From positions 1,302,001 to 1,366,000 of the forward strand of contig NZ_AP025497.1 in the NCBI RefSeq assembly GCF_024347535.1: a stretch of DNA of 64,000 nt, written 5' to 3'. Made by a program: the position numbers and the translations under genes. Positions within the stretch are counted from its first letter, which is position 1; the number at the start of each line of letters is the position of its first letter. Source of the stretch: Vibrio kanaloae (GTDB taxonomy: Bacteria; Pseudomonadota; Gammaproteobacteria; Enterobacterales; Vibrionaceae). The notes beneath the pieces are model-generated. The model saw nothing but the letters and a program-made list of their open reading frames with translations. It made no database searches and was not told where the DNA came from. Positions 19,060 through 28,316 of this stretch are shown piece by piece.

Positions 19060-21384
19060 TTAGCTGACGGTTTCAAGGGGAATGGTGTCAGACACAGATT
19101 TTTCTAATCTAATGGCTATAAATTTCGAGGTCGGGGTAAACGTTCGTTCACCATAACTGTCTAGAGGAACTAAAGGGTTGGTTTCAGGATAGTAAGCCGC
19201 TGCCTGACCTTGTGGAACGTCATAAGCCACCAAGGTAAACCCTTTCACTTTTCTCGTTACACCATCTTCCCAAAGTGACACCATATCGACCTTGTCACCC
19301 GGTTCAAAACCGAGCTTCGATATATCTGCTTCATTGATAAACAGAACCTCACGCATACCAAAGATACCGCGGTACCGATCATTCAAGCCATATAACGTGG
19401 TGTTGTATTGATCATGGGAACGCATGGTTTGTAAGATCAAATCGGGTTTATTAACACCTTGCAAAACCGCTTCATTAATTAGCTGTTTTGGCAGTTCATT
19501 GGAGCCAAATTGCGCTTTACCGCTGTGGGTGTTCCATTGACGATTTGCGGCAGGATTAACTAAATGAAATCCCCCCGGATTTTCCAGCTTCTGATTGAAG
19601 TCGGTAAAGCCTGGAATCGTATCTGCAATGAGATCGCGGATATGCCCATAATCTTCAACGACCCAATTCCAATCTATTGGATGGCTGCCCAGAGTGGCAT
19701 TAGCAATACCCGCAATAATGGCTGGCTCAGAACGTAAATGTTCTGATCGAGGCTTGAGCTGCCCGTAAGAGATATGAACCATGCTGAACGTATCTTCAAC
19801 GGTGATGCCTTGTGGCCCATTAGCCTGTGTATCGATTTCCGTGCGTCCCAAACATGGCAGAATCAGGGCATCTTGACCGGTAACAAGGTGAGAGCGATTG
19901 AGCTTAGTTGAGATATGAACGGTTAGGTCACAATTTTGCATCGCTAGATGCGTGCGAGGAGTATCGGGTGTGGCTTGCGCAAAATTACCACCTAAACCAA
20001 TAAAGACTTTCGAGCGTTTTTCCTCCATCGCTTTAATCGCTTGTATGGTGTTGTGCCCTGCATCTCGTGGGACATTGAAGTTAAAGCGACGTTCAATGTT
20101 ATCAAGCAATTGGTTTGAGGGTTTTTCATCGATACCCATTGTACGATCGCCTTGAACATTACTATGCCCCCGAACGGGTGATAGCCCAGCGCCGGGCTTA
20201 CCGATGTTGCCGCGCAACAATTGTACATTGGCTATTTCTTTGATGGTTTGTACCGAATGACGATGTTGTGTTAACCCCATAGCCCAGCACATAATCACTT
20301 TTTCTGAACGGCGATACATGTCAGCGACCATTTCTATCTCGCTTAAAGCTAATCCCGATTGTTCAGCAATATGCTCCCATGTTGTCGCATCAACTTCTGC
20401 TAAGTATTCATCAATACCTGTGGTGTGTTCGTTGATGAATTGACGATCAAATATGGCTTTTCCTTTCGTTGCGAGCGCATCACGTTCCCATTGCAGTAAA
20501 TATTTAGCCATCCCACGAAAGACCGCCATATCACCACCTAATGCTGGTCTTAAGTAAGCAGTATTGGTTGGTTTTGAACCATTGCTTAGCATTTCAATCG
20601 GAACTTGAGGGTTTTGGAAGCGTTCAAGCCCACGTTCTTTCAATGGGTTGAAACAGATCACCTGCGCACCGCGTTTTACCGCTTCACGCAATGGCTCAAG
20701 CATGCGAGGGTGGTTAGTGCCTGGGTTTTGCCCGAGCACAAAGATCGCGTCTGCTTGTTCAAAGTCGTCAAAAATCACGGTTCCTTTGCCGACACCGACC
20801 GTATCTTTCATGCCAATTGCACTGGCTTCGTGGCACATGTTTGAACAGTCTGGGAAGTTATTTGTTCCAAACGCACGAACGAAGAGTTGGTACAAAAATG
20901 CTGCTTCATTACTGGCGCGACCCGAGGTGTAAAATTCGGCTTGATGTGGTGAGTCGAGTTGCTTCAAATGCTTGGCTATGAGCGAAAAGGCTTCGTCCCA
21001 TGAAATAGGAATATAGTGGTCGGATGCTGCGTCGTACTTCATCGGATGGGTTATTCGGCCTTGGTATTCCAGCCAGTAATCTGTTTGTGATAACAAGGAC
21101 GTTACGCTGTGTTCAGCGAAAAAGTCAGGATCCACAAATCGATTTGTGGCTTCCCAGTTCACGGCTTTTGCACCGTTCTCACAGAAGTTCACTTTACTGC
21201 CGTGTGGGGATTCACCCCATGCGCACCCTGGACAATCAAAACCACCGTTTTGATTCGTTTTAAGCATTGTTCGAATGTTTTTGATGGCGTTTTCGCTGCC
21301 CCACCAACTCTTAGTGACGGCTTTTAACGCGCCCCAACCGCCCGCGGGACCTTCATATTTTTTTATCTGTTCTTTTTGGCTCAC
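19060..21384 (-). CDS. FdhF/YdeP-type molybdopterin oxidoreductase
   Basis: The start is GTG at 21384, where AGGAG lies seven bases upstream; the 60 bases before it are open but lack a ribosome site. The 774-residue protein shows the YdeP-type N-terminus GFDCPGCAWGES. The segment SNMCHEASAIGM aligns with the formate dehydrogenase metal-ligand region, with cysteine where E. coli FdhF has selenocysteine. Further motifs are NPGTNHPRM and a C-terminal molydopterin dinucleotide-binding domain. The substrate is unknown; formate is possible. Divergent fdhD and a LysR gene suggest one functional unit. Confidence 0.87.
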   Translation of the reverse strand: MSQKEQIKKYEGPAGGWGALKAVTKSWWGSENAIKNIRTMLKTNQNGGFDCPGCAWGESPHGSKVNFCENGAKAVNWEATNRFVDPDFFAEHSVTSLLSQTDYWLEYQGRITHPMKYDAASDHYIPISWDEAFSLIAKHLKQLDSPHQAEFYTSGRASNEAAFLYQLFVRAFGTNNFPDCSNMCHEASAIGMKDTVGVGKGTVIFDDFEQADAIFVLGQNPGTNHPRMLEPLREAVKRGAQVICFNPLKERGLERFQNPQVPIEMLSNGSKPTNTAYLRPALGGDMAVFRGMAKYLLQWERDALATKGKAIFDRQFINEHTTGIDEYLAEVDATTWEHIAEQSGLALSEIEMVADMYRRSEKVIMCWAMGLTQHRHSVQTIKEIANVQLLRGNIGKPGAGLSPVRGHSNVQGDRTMGIDEKPSNQLLDNIERRFNFNVPRDAGHNTIQAIKAMEEKRSKVFIGLGGNFAQATPDTPRTHLAMQNCDLTVHISTKLNRSHLVTGQDALILPCLGRTEIDTQANGPQGITVEDTFSMVHISYGQLKPRSEHLRSEPAIIAGIANATLGSHPIDWNWVVEDYGHIRDLIADTIPGFTDFNQKLENPGGFHLVNPAANRQWNTHSGKAQFGSNELPKQLINEAVLQGVNKPDLILQTMRSHDQYNTTLYGLNDRYRGIFGMREVLFINEADISKLGFEPGDKVDMVSLWEDGVTRKVKGFTLVAYDVPQGQAAAYYPETNPLVPLDSYGERTFTPTSKFIAIRLEKSVSDTIPLETVS

Positions 21385-21542
21385 GACAGCACTCCTCACG
21401 CACAGAAAAGGCAATAAACAAGGGAACCAGTAAAACAGGCGCATTATAAAAATAAAGCGGGAGTAAAACGGTTTTTATGATTTAGTATTGATACCTGTTT
21501 ACTGCTTTGAATATTTAGAAATGGATTGGCGAATTGTTCGCC

Positions 21543-21556
21543 ATGATCTAAATCAA
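21543..21556. promoter_or_regulatory. Near-match FNR-type box
   Basis: ATGAT-CTAA-ATCAA differs from TTGAT-N4-ATCAA at one base. It lies on the oxidoreductase side of the divergent region. Confidence 0.4.
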
Positions 21557-21746
21557 AGGTTATGTCGTTAAGAGGCGATACGTCCAATTGATATTGCCGA
21601 CTGAGTGATAAATAGAATCTATCATGGCGAGTAAATATGGAAAATCTCGCTTTTGTCACAGTGATAAATAGAAATTATTACCCAGTGCGATGTGGGCTCT
21701 ATTTCATGAGAGATTCGTCGATCAGCCTTAGTATTGCTGGTCTTTC

Positions 21747-21769
21747 CATGATAGTTGTTGTCTATCATG
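21747..21769. promoter_or_regulatory. Inverted repeat, candidate LysR operator
   Basis: CATGATAG and CTATCATG flank TTGTTGT. The core ATAG-N7-CTAT is the kind of dyad bound by LysR-family proteins such as OxyR. It sits between the oxidoreductase and the LysR gene, so autoregulation or activation of the oxidoreductase is plausible. Confidence 0.45.
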
Positions 21770-21813
21770 CTATAGATAATTTAGATTTGACCTGTATTTA
21801 AATTAGGCATACT

Positions 21814-21827
21814 TTGATTTAAATCAA
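21814..21827. promoter_or_regulatory. Exact FNR-type box
   Basis: TTGAT-TTAA-ATCAA matches the FNR consensus without mismatch. It is centred about 143 bp before the LysR start and is compatible with anaerobic control of either direction. Confidence 0.6.
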
Positions 21828-21963
21828 AAAATACCGTTTTATTTTAGCTGTTGCTTTACAGATTGAGCCATTTCCCCGTGATAGGTATTTTCAATCGCAG
21901 AGAACCGTTAATGTAAGACGAACGCGAAGAAAACGCTTCATTTCAAGGTTTTACTAATCATTC

Positions 21964-22848
21964 ATGGATATAAAACAACTTAAGTACTTAATCGCTTTAG
22001 ATCAAACGAAACACTTTGGTCAGGCAGCGACACTTTGTCATATTACTCAGCCTACGTTGTCGATGAGGATAAGGCGTTTAGAAGAAGAGTTAGACCTCGA
22101 ATTGATTTCAAGAAGTCAACGTTTTGAAGGGTTTACCGAAGCGGGTGAACGTATATTGGCTTGGGCAAAGACTGTCTTAGCGGCTCATGACGGTTTACAA
22201 GCTGAAGCGGCTAACTGCCGTGGTCAACTGGTCGGTTCGCTAAGGATTGGCATGGTGCCCCTAGCCAGTCAAAACCCTATGCAGCTGATTAAGCCTTTGT
22301 CCGCAAAGTTCCCTGAACTCCGTTTTCAGATTTTATCGATGACTTCTGAGCAGATCATAGACCAGCTCAATCGTAATCAACTTGATTTAGGTATGTGTTA
22401 CGTTGACCAGATCAATACGGCTTACTTTGACGTTATAGAAATGAATTCAACGGATTTAGGTATTTTGTATGACAGCCGGTTCTTTGATTTTGCAGAGCCG
22501 GAGGTCTTGTGGGAATCACTCAATAACATTCCTTTAGGGCTTTTGTCTAAAGGTATGCACTATCGTCATTCGATTGATTTGAGCTTTGGTAGTAAAGGCT
22601 TAGTTCCGCAGACTGTGATTGAAAGTAATTCTACCTTTCACCTGATCCAAGCCGTCACCAGCGGTCTTTGCTGTGCCGTTATGCCGCTTAACTCGGGATT
22701 GGAAGAGCTTAATGAACAACTGCGTATCGTACCGATAGAAAAAGCTGTGGTGCATTCACCTTTAGGTTTACTTAAGCGCAAACAAGAGCCCTATTCGGCA
22801 GTCACTGACCAGTGTTTTGCTGAGGCAAAACACTTGTTTAATCAGTGA
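21964..22848 (+). CDS. LysR-family transcriptional regulator
   Basis: The protein has 294 residues. The N-terminal winged helix is clear: LKYLIALDQTKHFGQAA, then HITQPTLSMRIRRLEEELD. It is followed by a linker helix and a type 2 periplasmic-binding effector domain (GSLRIGMVPL onward). It is divergent from the molybdopterin oxidoreductase and 89 bp upstream of fdhD on the same strand, so control of the oxidoreductase is the natural inference. The effector is unknown. Confidence 0.9.
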   Translation: MDIKQLKYLIALDQTKHFGQAATLCHITQPTLSMRIRRLEEELDLELISRSQRFEGFTEAGERILAWAKTVLAAHDGLQAEAANCRGQLVGSLRIGMVPLASQNPMQLIKPLSAKFPELRFQILSMTSEQIIDQLNRNQLDLGMCYVDQINTAYFDVIEMNSTDLGILYDSRFFDFAEPEVLWESLNNIPLGLLSKGMHYRHSIDLSFGSKGLVPQTVIESNSTFHLIQAVTSGLCCAVMPLNSGLEELNEQLRIVPIEKAVVHSPLGLLKRKQEPYSAVTDQCFAEAKHLFNQ

Positions 22849-22937
22849 TGTTTGTTTAACCAGTGATATTTATTTAATAAGTAAGGTTTTCAGTCTGAGT
22901 CGATATCGTCAAGCTGACCGTCTTTCCGGGTGATTTT

Positions 22938-23768
22938 ATGAGATGTTTAACTCAATCCTATATTGAACTGCCTGATTTTAATCAAGCGCCTCCACAGCCC
23001 AATGCCATGAGCTATCGAGAGCTTACGGGCGATAGTATGGTAGTAGATGCTCCTTTGGCAAACGAATCTGCATTGGCGATCAGTTATAATGGGATAAATC
23101 AAGCGGTTATGATGGTCACGCCCGGACACATGGAAGATTTTGTGCGCGGTTTTAGTTTAAGCTCCGGTATTGTGAAAAGCTTCAATGAAATTCGCGATAT
23201 AGAGATTGGTCGCAATGGTGAATCTCATTTCGCACAAGTAGAAATTAGCAATCGTGCTTTTTGGGAAATGAAAACTCAGCGGCGTAACTTGGCTGGAACC
23301 ACAGGTTGTGGCTTGTGCGGTGTTGAGGCGCTTGAACAAGCACTTCCGGATTTAGTGCCATTGCCATCGTCGTTACCACCCAGTCCACTGGTTTTTCAGG
23401 GATTGAGAAGTCGAATTGCCGAACATCAAAAAGCAGCGAAAATATCCGGCGCCTTACATGCCTCGTTGTTTGCGAATTCGAAAGGTGAAATTGTCCTTTG
23501 CCGCGAAGATATCGGTCGCCATAACGCACTGGATAAACTAATAGGGGCAATGGCCGTGAACGGTACCAACCCTAAGTCGGGGTTCGCCATTATGACGAGT
23601 CGTTGCAGTTTAGAGCTTATCCATAAAGCGGTACGTGCTGAAATTGCAACCTTGGTTTGTTTGTCGGCACCGACATCATTGACTGTCGAATGGGCAAGGC
23701 GTAACCGTTTAAATTTGATTCACTTACCAAACAGCAGTCCACCTCGTTTATATAGCCCTGCGCCTTGA
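22938..23768 (+). CDS. fdhD: Formate dehydrogenase accessory sulfurtransferase FdhD
   Basis: FdhD carries sulfur from IscS to the molybdenum cofactor of formate dehydrogenases. The 276-residue protein has the hallmark TGCGLCGVE with the CxxC sulfur-carrying cysteines, an early EDFVRGFSLSSGI region, and REDIGRHNALDKLIG. Its placement by an FdhF/YdeP-type oxidoreductase suggests that this enzyme is its client. Confidence 0.93.
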   Translation: MRCLTQSYIELPDFNQAPPQPNAMSYRELTGDSMVVDAPLANESALAISYNGINQAVMMVTPGHMEDFVRGFSLSSGIVKSFNEIRDIEIGRNGESHFAQVEISNRAFWEMKTQRRNLAGTTGCGLCGVEALEQALPDLVPLPSSLPPSPLVFQGLRSRIAEHQKAAKISGALHASLFANSKGEIVLCREDIGRHNALDKLIGAMAVNGTNPKSGFAIMTSRCSLELIHKAVRAEIATLVCLSAPTSLTVEWARRNRLNLIHLPNSSPPRLYSPAP

Positions 23769-24028
23769 TGTAATGTTTCGTTCGGATAAAAAGAGATACC
23801 ATTGCGTCTCTCTTTGGTTCTTATTATAAATGATTATTGTTTTACGCAGTTTGGTGGTTGAATTTTGTTCAAACAGCTGTTTTGTTCAATTTAATAGCAA
23901 AAAGTGTGGTTATAGCGTTGTGTTTCGAGGCTTATTCGATAAGATAAAAAGGTCTCTAATGCTAGAGGAAGGGCAGCAACGGATACGCTGTTTCAATTGC
24001 TATGGAATGTGATTTACTGGACACATAC

Positions 24029-24226
24029 ATGAAATTTAAGATTACCTCACCGATTATTGAACCGACGGAAGGTTCGCCACATCAGTTAACGAAAATTTAT
24101 GCATCTCGTTTTCCCTTTTTTAAGACAAGCTCCCCTTTGAACGCCCTGTTCGACAACGTTTCTGCACGCTTCTTTACTGCTTATCGCTCCTATTGTTATT
24201 CGTTTTATAACTTTATTTCTATCTGA
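24029..24226 (+). CDS. Aromatic-rich leader ORF upstream of TyrP-like permease (65 codons)
   Basis: The open frame from ATG at 24029 encodes 65 residues and ends 69 bases before the permease. Residues 48-62 contain eight aromatics: two Phe, then Tyr, Tyr, Tyr, Phe, Tyr, Phe, in the context RFFTAYRSYCYSFYNF. An earlier cluster reads RFPFF. Such clusters of regulatory codons are typical of leader peptides that sense tyrosine or phenylalanine supply. A weak GGA lies seven bases before the ATG. A longer start at 24002 has no ribosome site. No hairpin terminator follows, so a Rho-dependent (tnaC-like) or arrest mechanism is inferred. It could instead be a chance frame. Confidence 0.5.
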   Translation: MKFKITSPIIEPTEGSPHQLTKIYASRFPFFKTSSPLNALFDNVSARFFTAYRSYCYSFYNFISI

Positions 24227-24295
24227 ATTCCTTTGTCATCCACTTGATGCACGAAGACTCACACCTATAAAAACTAAACAAATAAGTTAAAAATA

Positions 24296-25450
24296 ATGAA
24301 TATTAAAATGATGGGTAGCTCCCTAATTATCGCTGGTACCGCTCTCGGTGCTGGTATGCTTGCGATCCCAATGGTATTAGCTCAATTTGGATTGCTGTAC
24401 GGTACATTGCTGATGGTACTAATTTGCTTCGGTACCACCTATGCAGCGTTACTACTTCTAGAAGCGACCATCAAAGCGGGTGGCGGTCTAGGATTAAACT
24501 CAATTGCAAGAAAAACACTGGGCAAGCAGGGCCAGCTGATCACCAATGGTTTGCTTTATGCGTTACTGATTTGCCTATTAATGGCCTACATCCTAGGCGC
24601 TGGTGATCTACTGAGTAAGGTACTGTCTAACTTTGGCTTAGAAATAACAGCAACGAATGGTCAGATCGGTTTCACAGTGATCGCTGGTGCGATTGTGGCA
24701 AGTGGTACAGGAGTGGTCGATAAGCTCAATCGTTTGTTGTTTTTCGTGATGCTAGGCAGTTTGGTAACAACCATGGTGTTTTTGGCTCCGGGAATGACGG
24801 TGTCTAACTTGTCGCAAGTGACAAGTCATGATCATCTTGACCTAATCAAAACCAGTGCAATTCTGTTTACCAGTTTTGGTTTTATGGTAGTGATCCCGAC
24901 CTTGGTTTCTTACAACCACGAAGCGACAGACACACAGTTAAGAAATATGGTGATTGCAGGTTCCCTTATTCCACTAGTGTGCTACCTATGCTGGTTATTC
25001 GCTGTCGTGGGCAATTTGAATGAAGAGCAATTCAGAAGCTTTAAGAATGTCTCAGACTTGATGGCAGCGTTTGAGGCTCAGTCTCCTTGGGTGGGTAACG
25101 TTCTGTCTACCTTCACTGGCTTGGCGTTGTTGACCTCTTTCTTTGGTGTAGCTATGTCTTTATTCAACCAGAATAAGGACATGTTCAACCAAAATACCGC
25201 GGTAACGTACTGCATTAGTTTCATCTTACCTTTGGCGGGTTCTCTGCTTGCTGCTGACAAATTCTTACAAGTACTGAATTACGCCGGCATCATCTTAGTG
25301 TTCTTAGCCGTGTTCGTTCCGTTGATGATGGTTCACAAGCAGCGCTTTATGAAAGTAGCGGAAGACAGATACAGCGCAGAAGGTGGCCGACTAATGATGC
25401 TTTTCTCATTGCTATTTGGTTGCTTCTTGCTTATTTCACAAGTGATTTAG
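24296..25450 (+). CDS. tyrP: Aromatic amino acid permease, TyrP/Mtr family
   Basis: This 384-residue inner-membrane carrier of the hydroxy/aromatic amino acid permease family has about eleven hydrophobic helices. The N-terminal signature GSSLIIAGTALGAGMLAIP and the middle segment FTSFGFMVVIPTLVSYN match TyrP-type proteins. Tyrosine is the likeliest substrate, but tryptophan or phenylalanine cannot be excluded. It has no clear ribosome site before ATG 24296, which fits control by the upstream leader ORF. A bidirectional terminator follows. Confidence 0.8.
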   Translation: MNIKMMGSSLIIAGTALGAGMLAIPMVLAQFGLLYGTLLMVLICFGTTYAALLLLEATIKAGGGLGLNSIARKTLGKQGQLITNGLLYALLICLLMAYILGAGDLLSKVLSNFGLEITATNGQIGFTVIAGAIVASGTGVVDKLNRLLFFVMLGSLVTTMVFLAPGMTVSNLSQVTSHDHLDLIKTSAILFTSFGFMVVIPTLVSYNHEATDTQLRNMVIAGSLIPLVCYLCWLFAVVGNLNEEQFRSFKNVSDLMAAFEAQSPWVGNVLSTFTGLALLTSFFGVAMSLFNQNKDMFNQNTAVTYCISFILPLAGSLLAADKFLQVLNYAGIILVFLAVFVPLMMVHKQRFMKVAEDRYSAEGGRLMMLFSLLFGCFLLISQVI

Positions 25451-25514
25451 CAAGCCAATTTGGTCGGTTGAATCAATCAGTCACCAAGCTTCATCTACAG
25501 AAGCTTTAGATACA

Positions 25515-25545
25515 AAAAAAGGAACGCATCGGCGTTCCTTTTTAT
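25515..25545. terminator. Bidirectional terminator (permease / sdaA)
   Basis: AAAAAGGAACGC / GCGTTCCTTTTT with loop ATCG, between convergent genes. Confidence 0.88.
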
Positions 25546-25581
25546 TATCTGCTCATTAAAAGCAGGTTGATTCGAAAGCTA

Positions 25582-26943
25582 TTAACAAACTACCTTAACT
25601 GCCAAACCACCTTGAGAAGTCTCACGGTATTTAGCGTTCATGTCTTTACCGGTTTCTAGCATTGTTTCGATAACTTTATCGAGAGAAACAGTCGGAGCAG
25701 AAGAGCGACGAAGTGCCATACGAGTTGAGTTGATTGCTTTAACTGCAGCAATACCGTTACGCTCGATACATGGTACTTGTACTTGGCCAGCAACTGGGTC
25801 ACATGTTAGACCTAGGTTGTGCTCCATACCGATTTCTGCCGCCATACATACTTGCTCTGGGCTACCACCCATAAGTTCAGCAAGGCCTGCAGCAGCCATA
25901 GAACATGCCACACCAACTTCACCCTGACAGCCAACTTCAGCGCCAGAGATAGAAGCGTTACGCTTGTATAGACCTCCGATCGCGCCAGAAGCTGCGAAGT
26001 AACGGATGTAGTCTTTTTCTGTCACTGTTTGGATGAACTTATCATAGTAAGCCAATACCGCTGGGATGATGCCACATGCGCCGTTTGTTGGTGCCGTTAC
26101 TACACGGCCGCCAGCTGCGTTTTCTTCGTTTACAGCAATCGCAAACATATTTACCCAATCAACAACTGTCATTGGGTCGTTAGTTGTTTTTTCTGAAGTA
26201 ATTAGCTGTTGGCGAAGTGCTGAAGCGCGGCGAGGTACGCGTAATGGACCAGGCAGGATACCTTCGGTATTCATACCGCGATCCATACATTCACGCATCG
26301 TTTTCCAGATGTTCGAGAAGTAAATGCGAGACTCCTCGTCTGAGTGGAAAGCCGCTTGGTTTTTCATAACCAGTGTACTAATAGAAAGGCCACTTTCTTT
26401 ACATTGATTAACCAGCTCTTCAGCTGTTGTGAATTCGTAAGGTGCTTTGATTGGGTTTGCTTCTTCTTTGCCGAAATTCTCTTCGTCAACGATGAAACCG
26501 CCACCAATTGAGTAGTATGTTTTTGAGTATGCTACTTCGTCATCAACCCAAGCATGAATGCTCATGCCATTTTCATGCAATGAAAGGTTCGAAGTATGAA
26601 AATTCATTCCGCCATCTTTAGGGAACGAAACAGTATGACAGTGCATACCAACAGGTAGACGTTCAGTTTCTTCTACGCGAGCCATAAAACCTGCGATGGA
26701 ATCAATATCTACTTTCTCAGGAGTATTGCCAGCAAGACCCATGATGATAGCGATATCTGTGTGGTGACCTTTCCCTGTCAGTGATAGTGATCCATATACG
26801 TCCACGGTGATTTTAGTGATGTCGCGCAACTTTCCCATTGAACGTAGGTCATCAATAAACTCTTTACCCGCTTTCATTGGTCCTACTGTATGTGAGCTCG
26901 ATGGACCAACACCGATTTTAAAGATATCAAATACACTAATCAT
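25582..26943 (-). CDS. sdaA: L-serine ammonia-lyase SdaA
   Basis: SdaA deaminates L-serine to pyruvate and ammonia with a [4Fe-4S] cluster. The start MISVFDIFKIG at 26943 has GAGG eight bases upstream and gives 453 residues, the usual length. The N-terminal GVGPSSSHTVGPM motif, APTNGACGIIPAV, and the cysteines in the C-terminal half (for example GLTCDPVAG) fit the single-chain bacterial type. It is downstream of the serine carrier sdaC. Confidence 0.95.
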   Translation of the reverse strand: MISVFDIFKIGVGPSSSHTVGPMKAGKEFIDDLRSMGKLRDITKITVDVYGSLSLTGKGHHTDIAIIMGLAGNTPEKVDIDSIAGFMARVEETERLPVGMHCHTVSFPKDGGMNFHTSNLSLHENGMSIHAWVDDEVAYSKTYYSIGGGFIVDEENFGKEEANPIKAPYEFTTAEELVNQCKESGLSISTLVMKNQAAFHSDEESRIYFSNIWKTMRECMDRGMNTEGILPGPLRVPRRASALRQQLITSEKTTNDPMTVVDWVNMFAIAVNEENAAGGRVVTAPTNGACGIIPAVLAYYDKFIQTVTEKDYIRYFAASGAIGGLYKRNASISGAEVGCQGEVGVACSMAAAGLAELMGGSPEQVCMAAEIGMEHNLGLTCDPVAGQVQVPCIERNGIAAVKAINSTRMALRRSSAPTVSLDKVIETMLETGKDMNAKYRETSQGGLAVKVVC

Positions 26944-26954
26944 AGCGATTACCT

Positions 26955-26990
26955 CAAAAAGAGAGCCTCCCAAGTGGAGTAGGGAGGCTC
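26955..26990 (-). terminator. Intercistronic hairpin with T tract between sdaC and sdaA
   Basis: Arms GAGCCTCCC (26963-26971) and GGGAGGCTC (26982-26990). On the minus strand the stem is followed by TCTTTTTG, and the sdaA ribosome site GAGG starts right after it. This looks like a partial terminator that sets the sdaC:sdaA ratio. Confidence 0.7.
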
Positions 26991-27062
26991 ATTTATTATC
27001 ATTATATTTGTGTTTAATCTCGAGACATAAGATGAATACCATCTTATAAAAAATGCTTAAGA

Positions 27063-28316
27063 TTAAAGAGCGCCGTAGATTACAGAACTAATAGCCGCTA
27101 GACCACATAAAGCTGTAAACATTTGTACAGGTGTTGAAGTTTTGTACTTAGCCATTGCTGGTACTTTTTGCATCGCGAATACTGGCATTAGGAACAGGAT
27201 AGCTGCAATCATTGGAGCACCCATTGTTTCAATCATACCTAGGATACTTGGGTTAACGACTGCAACAATCCAAGTTGTAACAACGATGAACGCTAAAGAT
27301 ACTTTTTCAATCTTGCTTACTGAAGAGTCAGAGCGAGACTTGATTAGACCAACAAGACCTTCGTGAGCACCTAAGAAGTGACCGAAGTAGCTTGAAGTAA
27401 TCGCTGCGAACGCGACTAGAGGACCCATGTAAGAGATAAGTGGAGACTCGTGAATGTTAGCTAGGTAAGAAAGTACAGAGATGTTCTGTGCTTGTGCTGT
27501 TGCTAGTTGCTCTGGAGATAGAGAAAGCACGACAGAGAATACAAAGAACATTACAAAGCCCATCAGCATCATTGCTGCGCCGCCGGTGATAGCGTCAGTT
27601 TTCTTAACTGCGTTTTCACCGTATACACGACGTTGCTCTTTAGAGAACTGTGAAATGATTGGACTGTGGTTGAAAGAGAACACGATGATTGGAATTGCAA
27701 GCCAGATGATAGAAGGCATTGTTGACCACTCAGGTTCAACGTCCATCATAGAAGTGTTCCATTCAGGAACTAGGTAAAAAGAAAGAGCTAATAGGATGAA
27801 TACTAGCGGATAAACCATTGCTGAAGTTGCCTTTAGCATCAGCTCTTTACCGAATACAACACCTGCTGTCATAGCAAGGATAAGTGCACCAGAAAGAAGA
27901 GGACGAGGAATAGATTCCATGCCGATTTGGTTTACTAAAAAAGAATCAACAGTGTTTGTGATACCAACACCGTAGATAAGAACGATCGGGTAGATAGCGA
28001 AGAAGTAAGCGAAAGTGATAATGTTTGCGCCAGTCTTACCGAAGTGTTCTTCAACTGTGTCTGTAATATCGGCTTCAGGGTTTTTAGCTGACAGTACGAA
28101 ACGAGCTAGAGATTTGTGTGCGAACCAAGTCATTGGTGCCGCGATTAGAGCTAGGATAACTAGTGGCCAAAAACCACCCGCACCAGCTTTGATTGGAAGG
28201 AACAGTACGCCAGCACCAACTGCTGTACCAAATAGTGATAAACACCAGGTAAAATCTTTATAGTTAAACTTGCTTGAATTTTTAACGGCACTTACCGAAG
28301 AAGTTGTTGTGTTCAT
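27063..28316 (-). CDS. sdaC: Serine transporter, SdaC-like (HAAAP family)
   Basis: This 417-residue inner-membrane proton/serine symporter has about eleven membrane helices. The early motif LFGTAVGAGVLFLPIKAG and the segment SFNHSPIISQFSKEQRR are typical of SdaC/TdcC proteins. It precedes sdaA on the same strand, giving a serine uptake and breakdown operon like E. coli sdaCB. The 318 bp upstream (28317-28634) hold its promoter; I see no further gene there. Confidence 0.92.
   Translation of the reverse strand: MNTTTSSVSAVKNSSKFNYKDFTWCLSLFGTAVGAGVLFLPIKAGAGGFWPLVILALIAAPMTWFAHKSLARFVLSAKNPEADITDTVEEHFGKTGANIITFAYFFAIYPIVLIYGVGITNTVDSFLVNQIGMESIPRPLLSGALILAMTAGVVFGKELMLKATSAMVYPLVFILLALSFYLVPEWNTSMMDVEPEWSTMPSIIWLAIPIIVFSFNHSPIISQFSKEQRRVYGENAVKKTDAITGGAAMMLMGFVMFFVFSVVLSLSPEQLATAQAQNISVLSYLANIHESPLISYMGPLVAFAAITSSYFGHFLGAHEGLVGLIKSRSDSSVSKIEKVSLAFIVVTTWIVAVVNPSILGMIETMGAPMIAAILFLMPVFAMQKVPAMAKYKTSTPVQMFTALCGLAAISSVIYGAL

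Larger units (their letters stand above)
21385..21963. other. Divergent control region, oxidoreductase / LysR-fdhD
   Basis: No convincing gene in 579 bp. It carries an exact FNR-type box (21814-21827), a near-match (21543-21556), a 23-bp inverted repeat (21747-21769) and a 14-bp direct repeat, AGTGATAAATAGAA, at 21604-21617 and 21660-21673. The motif CTATCAT or its complement recurs. This looks like a heavily regulated two-way promoter region. Confidence 0.6.

Noticed and set aside
21444..21659. 71-codon minus-strand frame upstream of the molybdoenzyme
   Set aside because: Overlaps the FNR-type and repeat-rich control region and lacks a ribosome site.
23830..24012. 60-codon frame before the aromatic leader
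   Set aside because: No ribosome site and no composition bias; the aromatic cluster is in the downstream frame.
24226..24296. Intrinsic terminator/antiterminator between the leader ORF and the permease
   Set aside because: No stem longer than three or four base pairs and no T tract found by eye.
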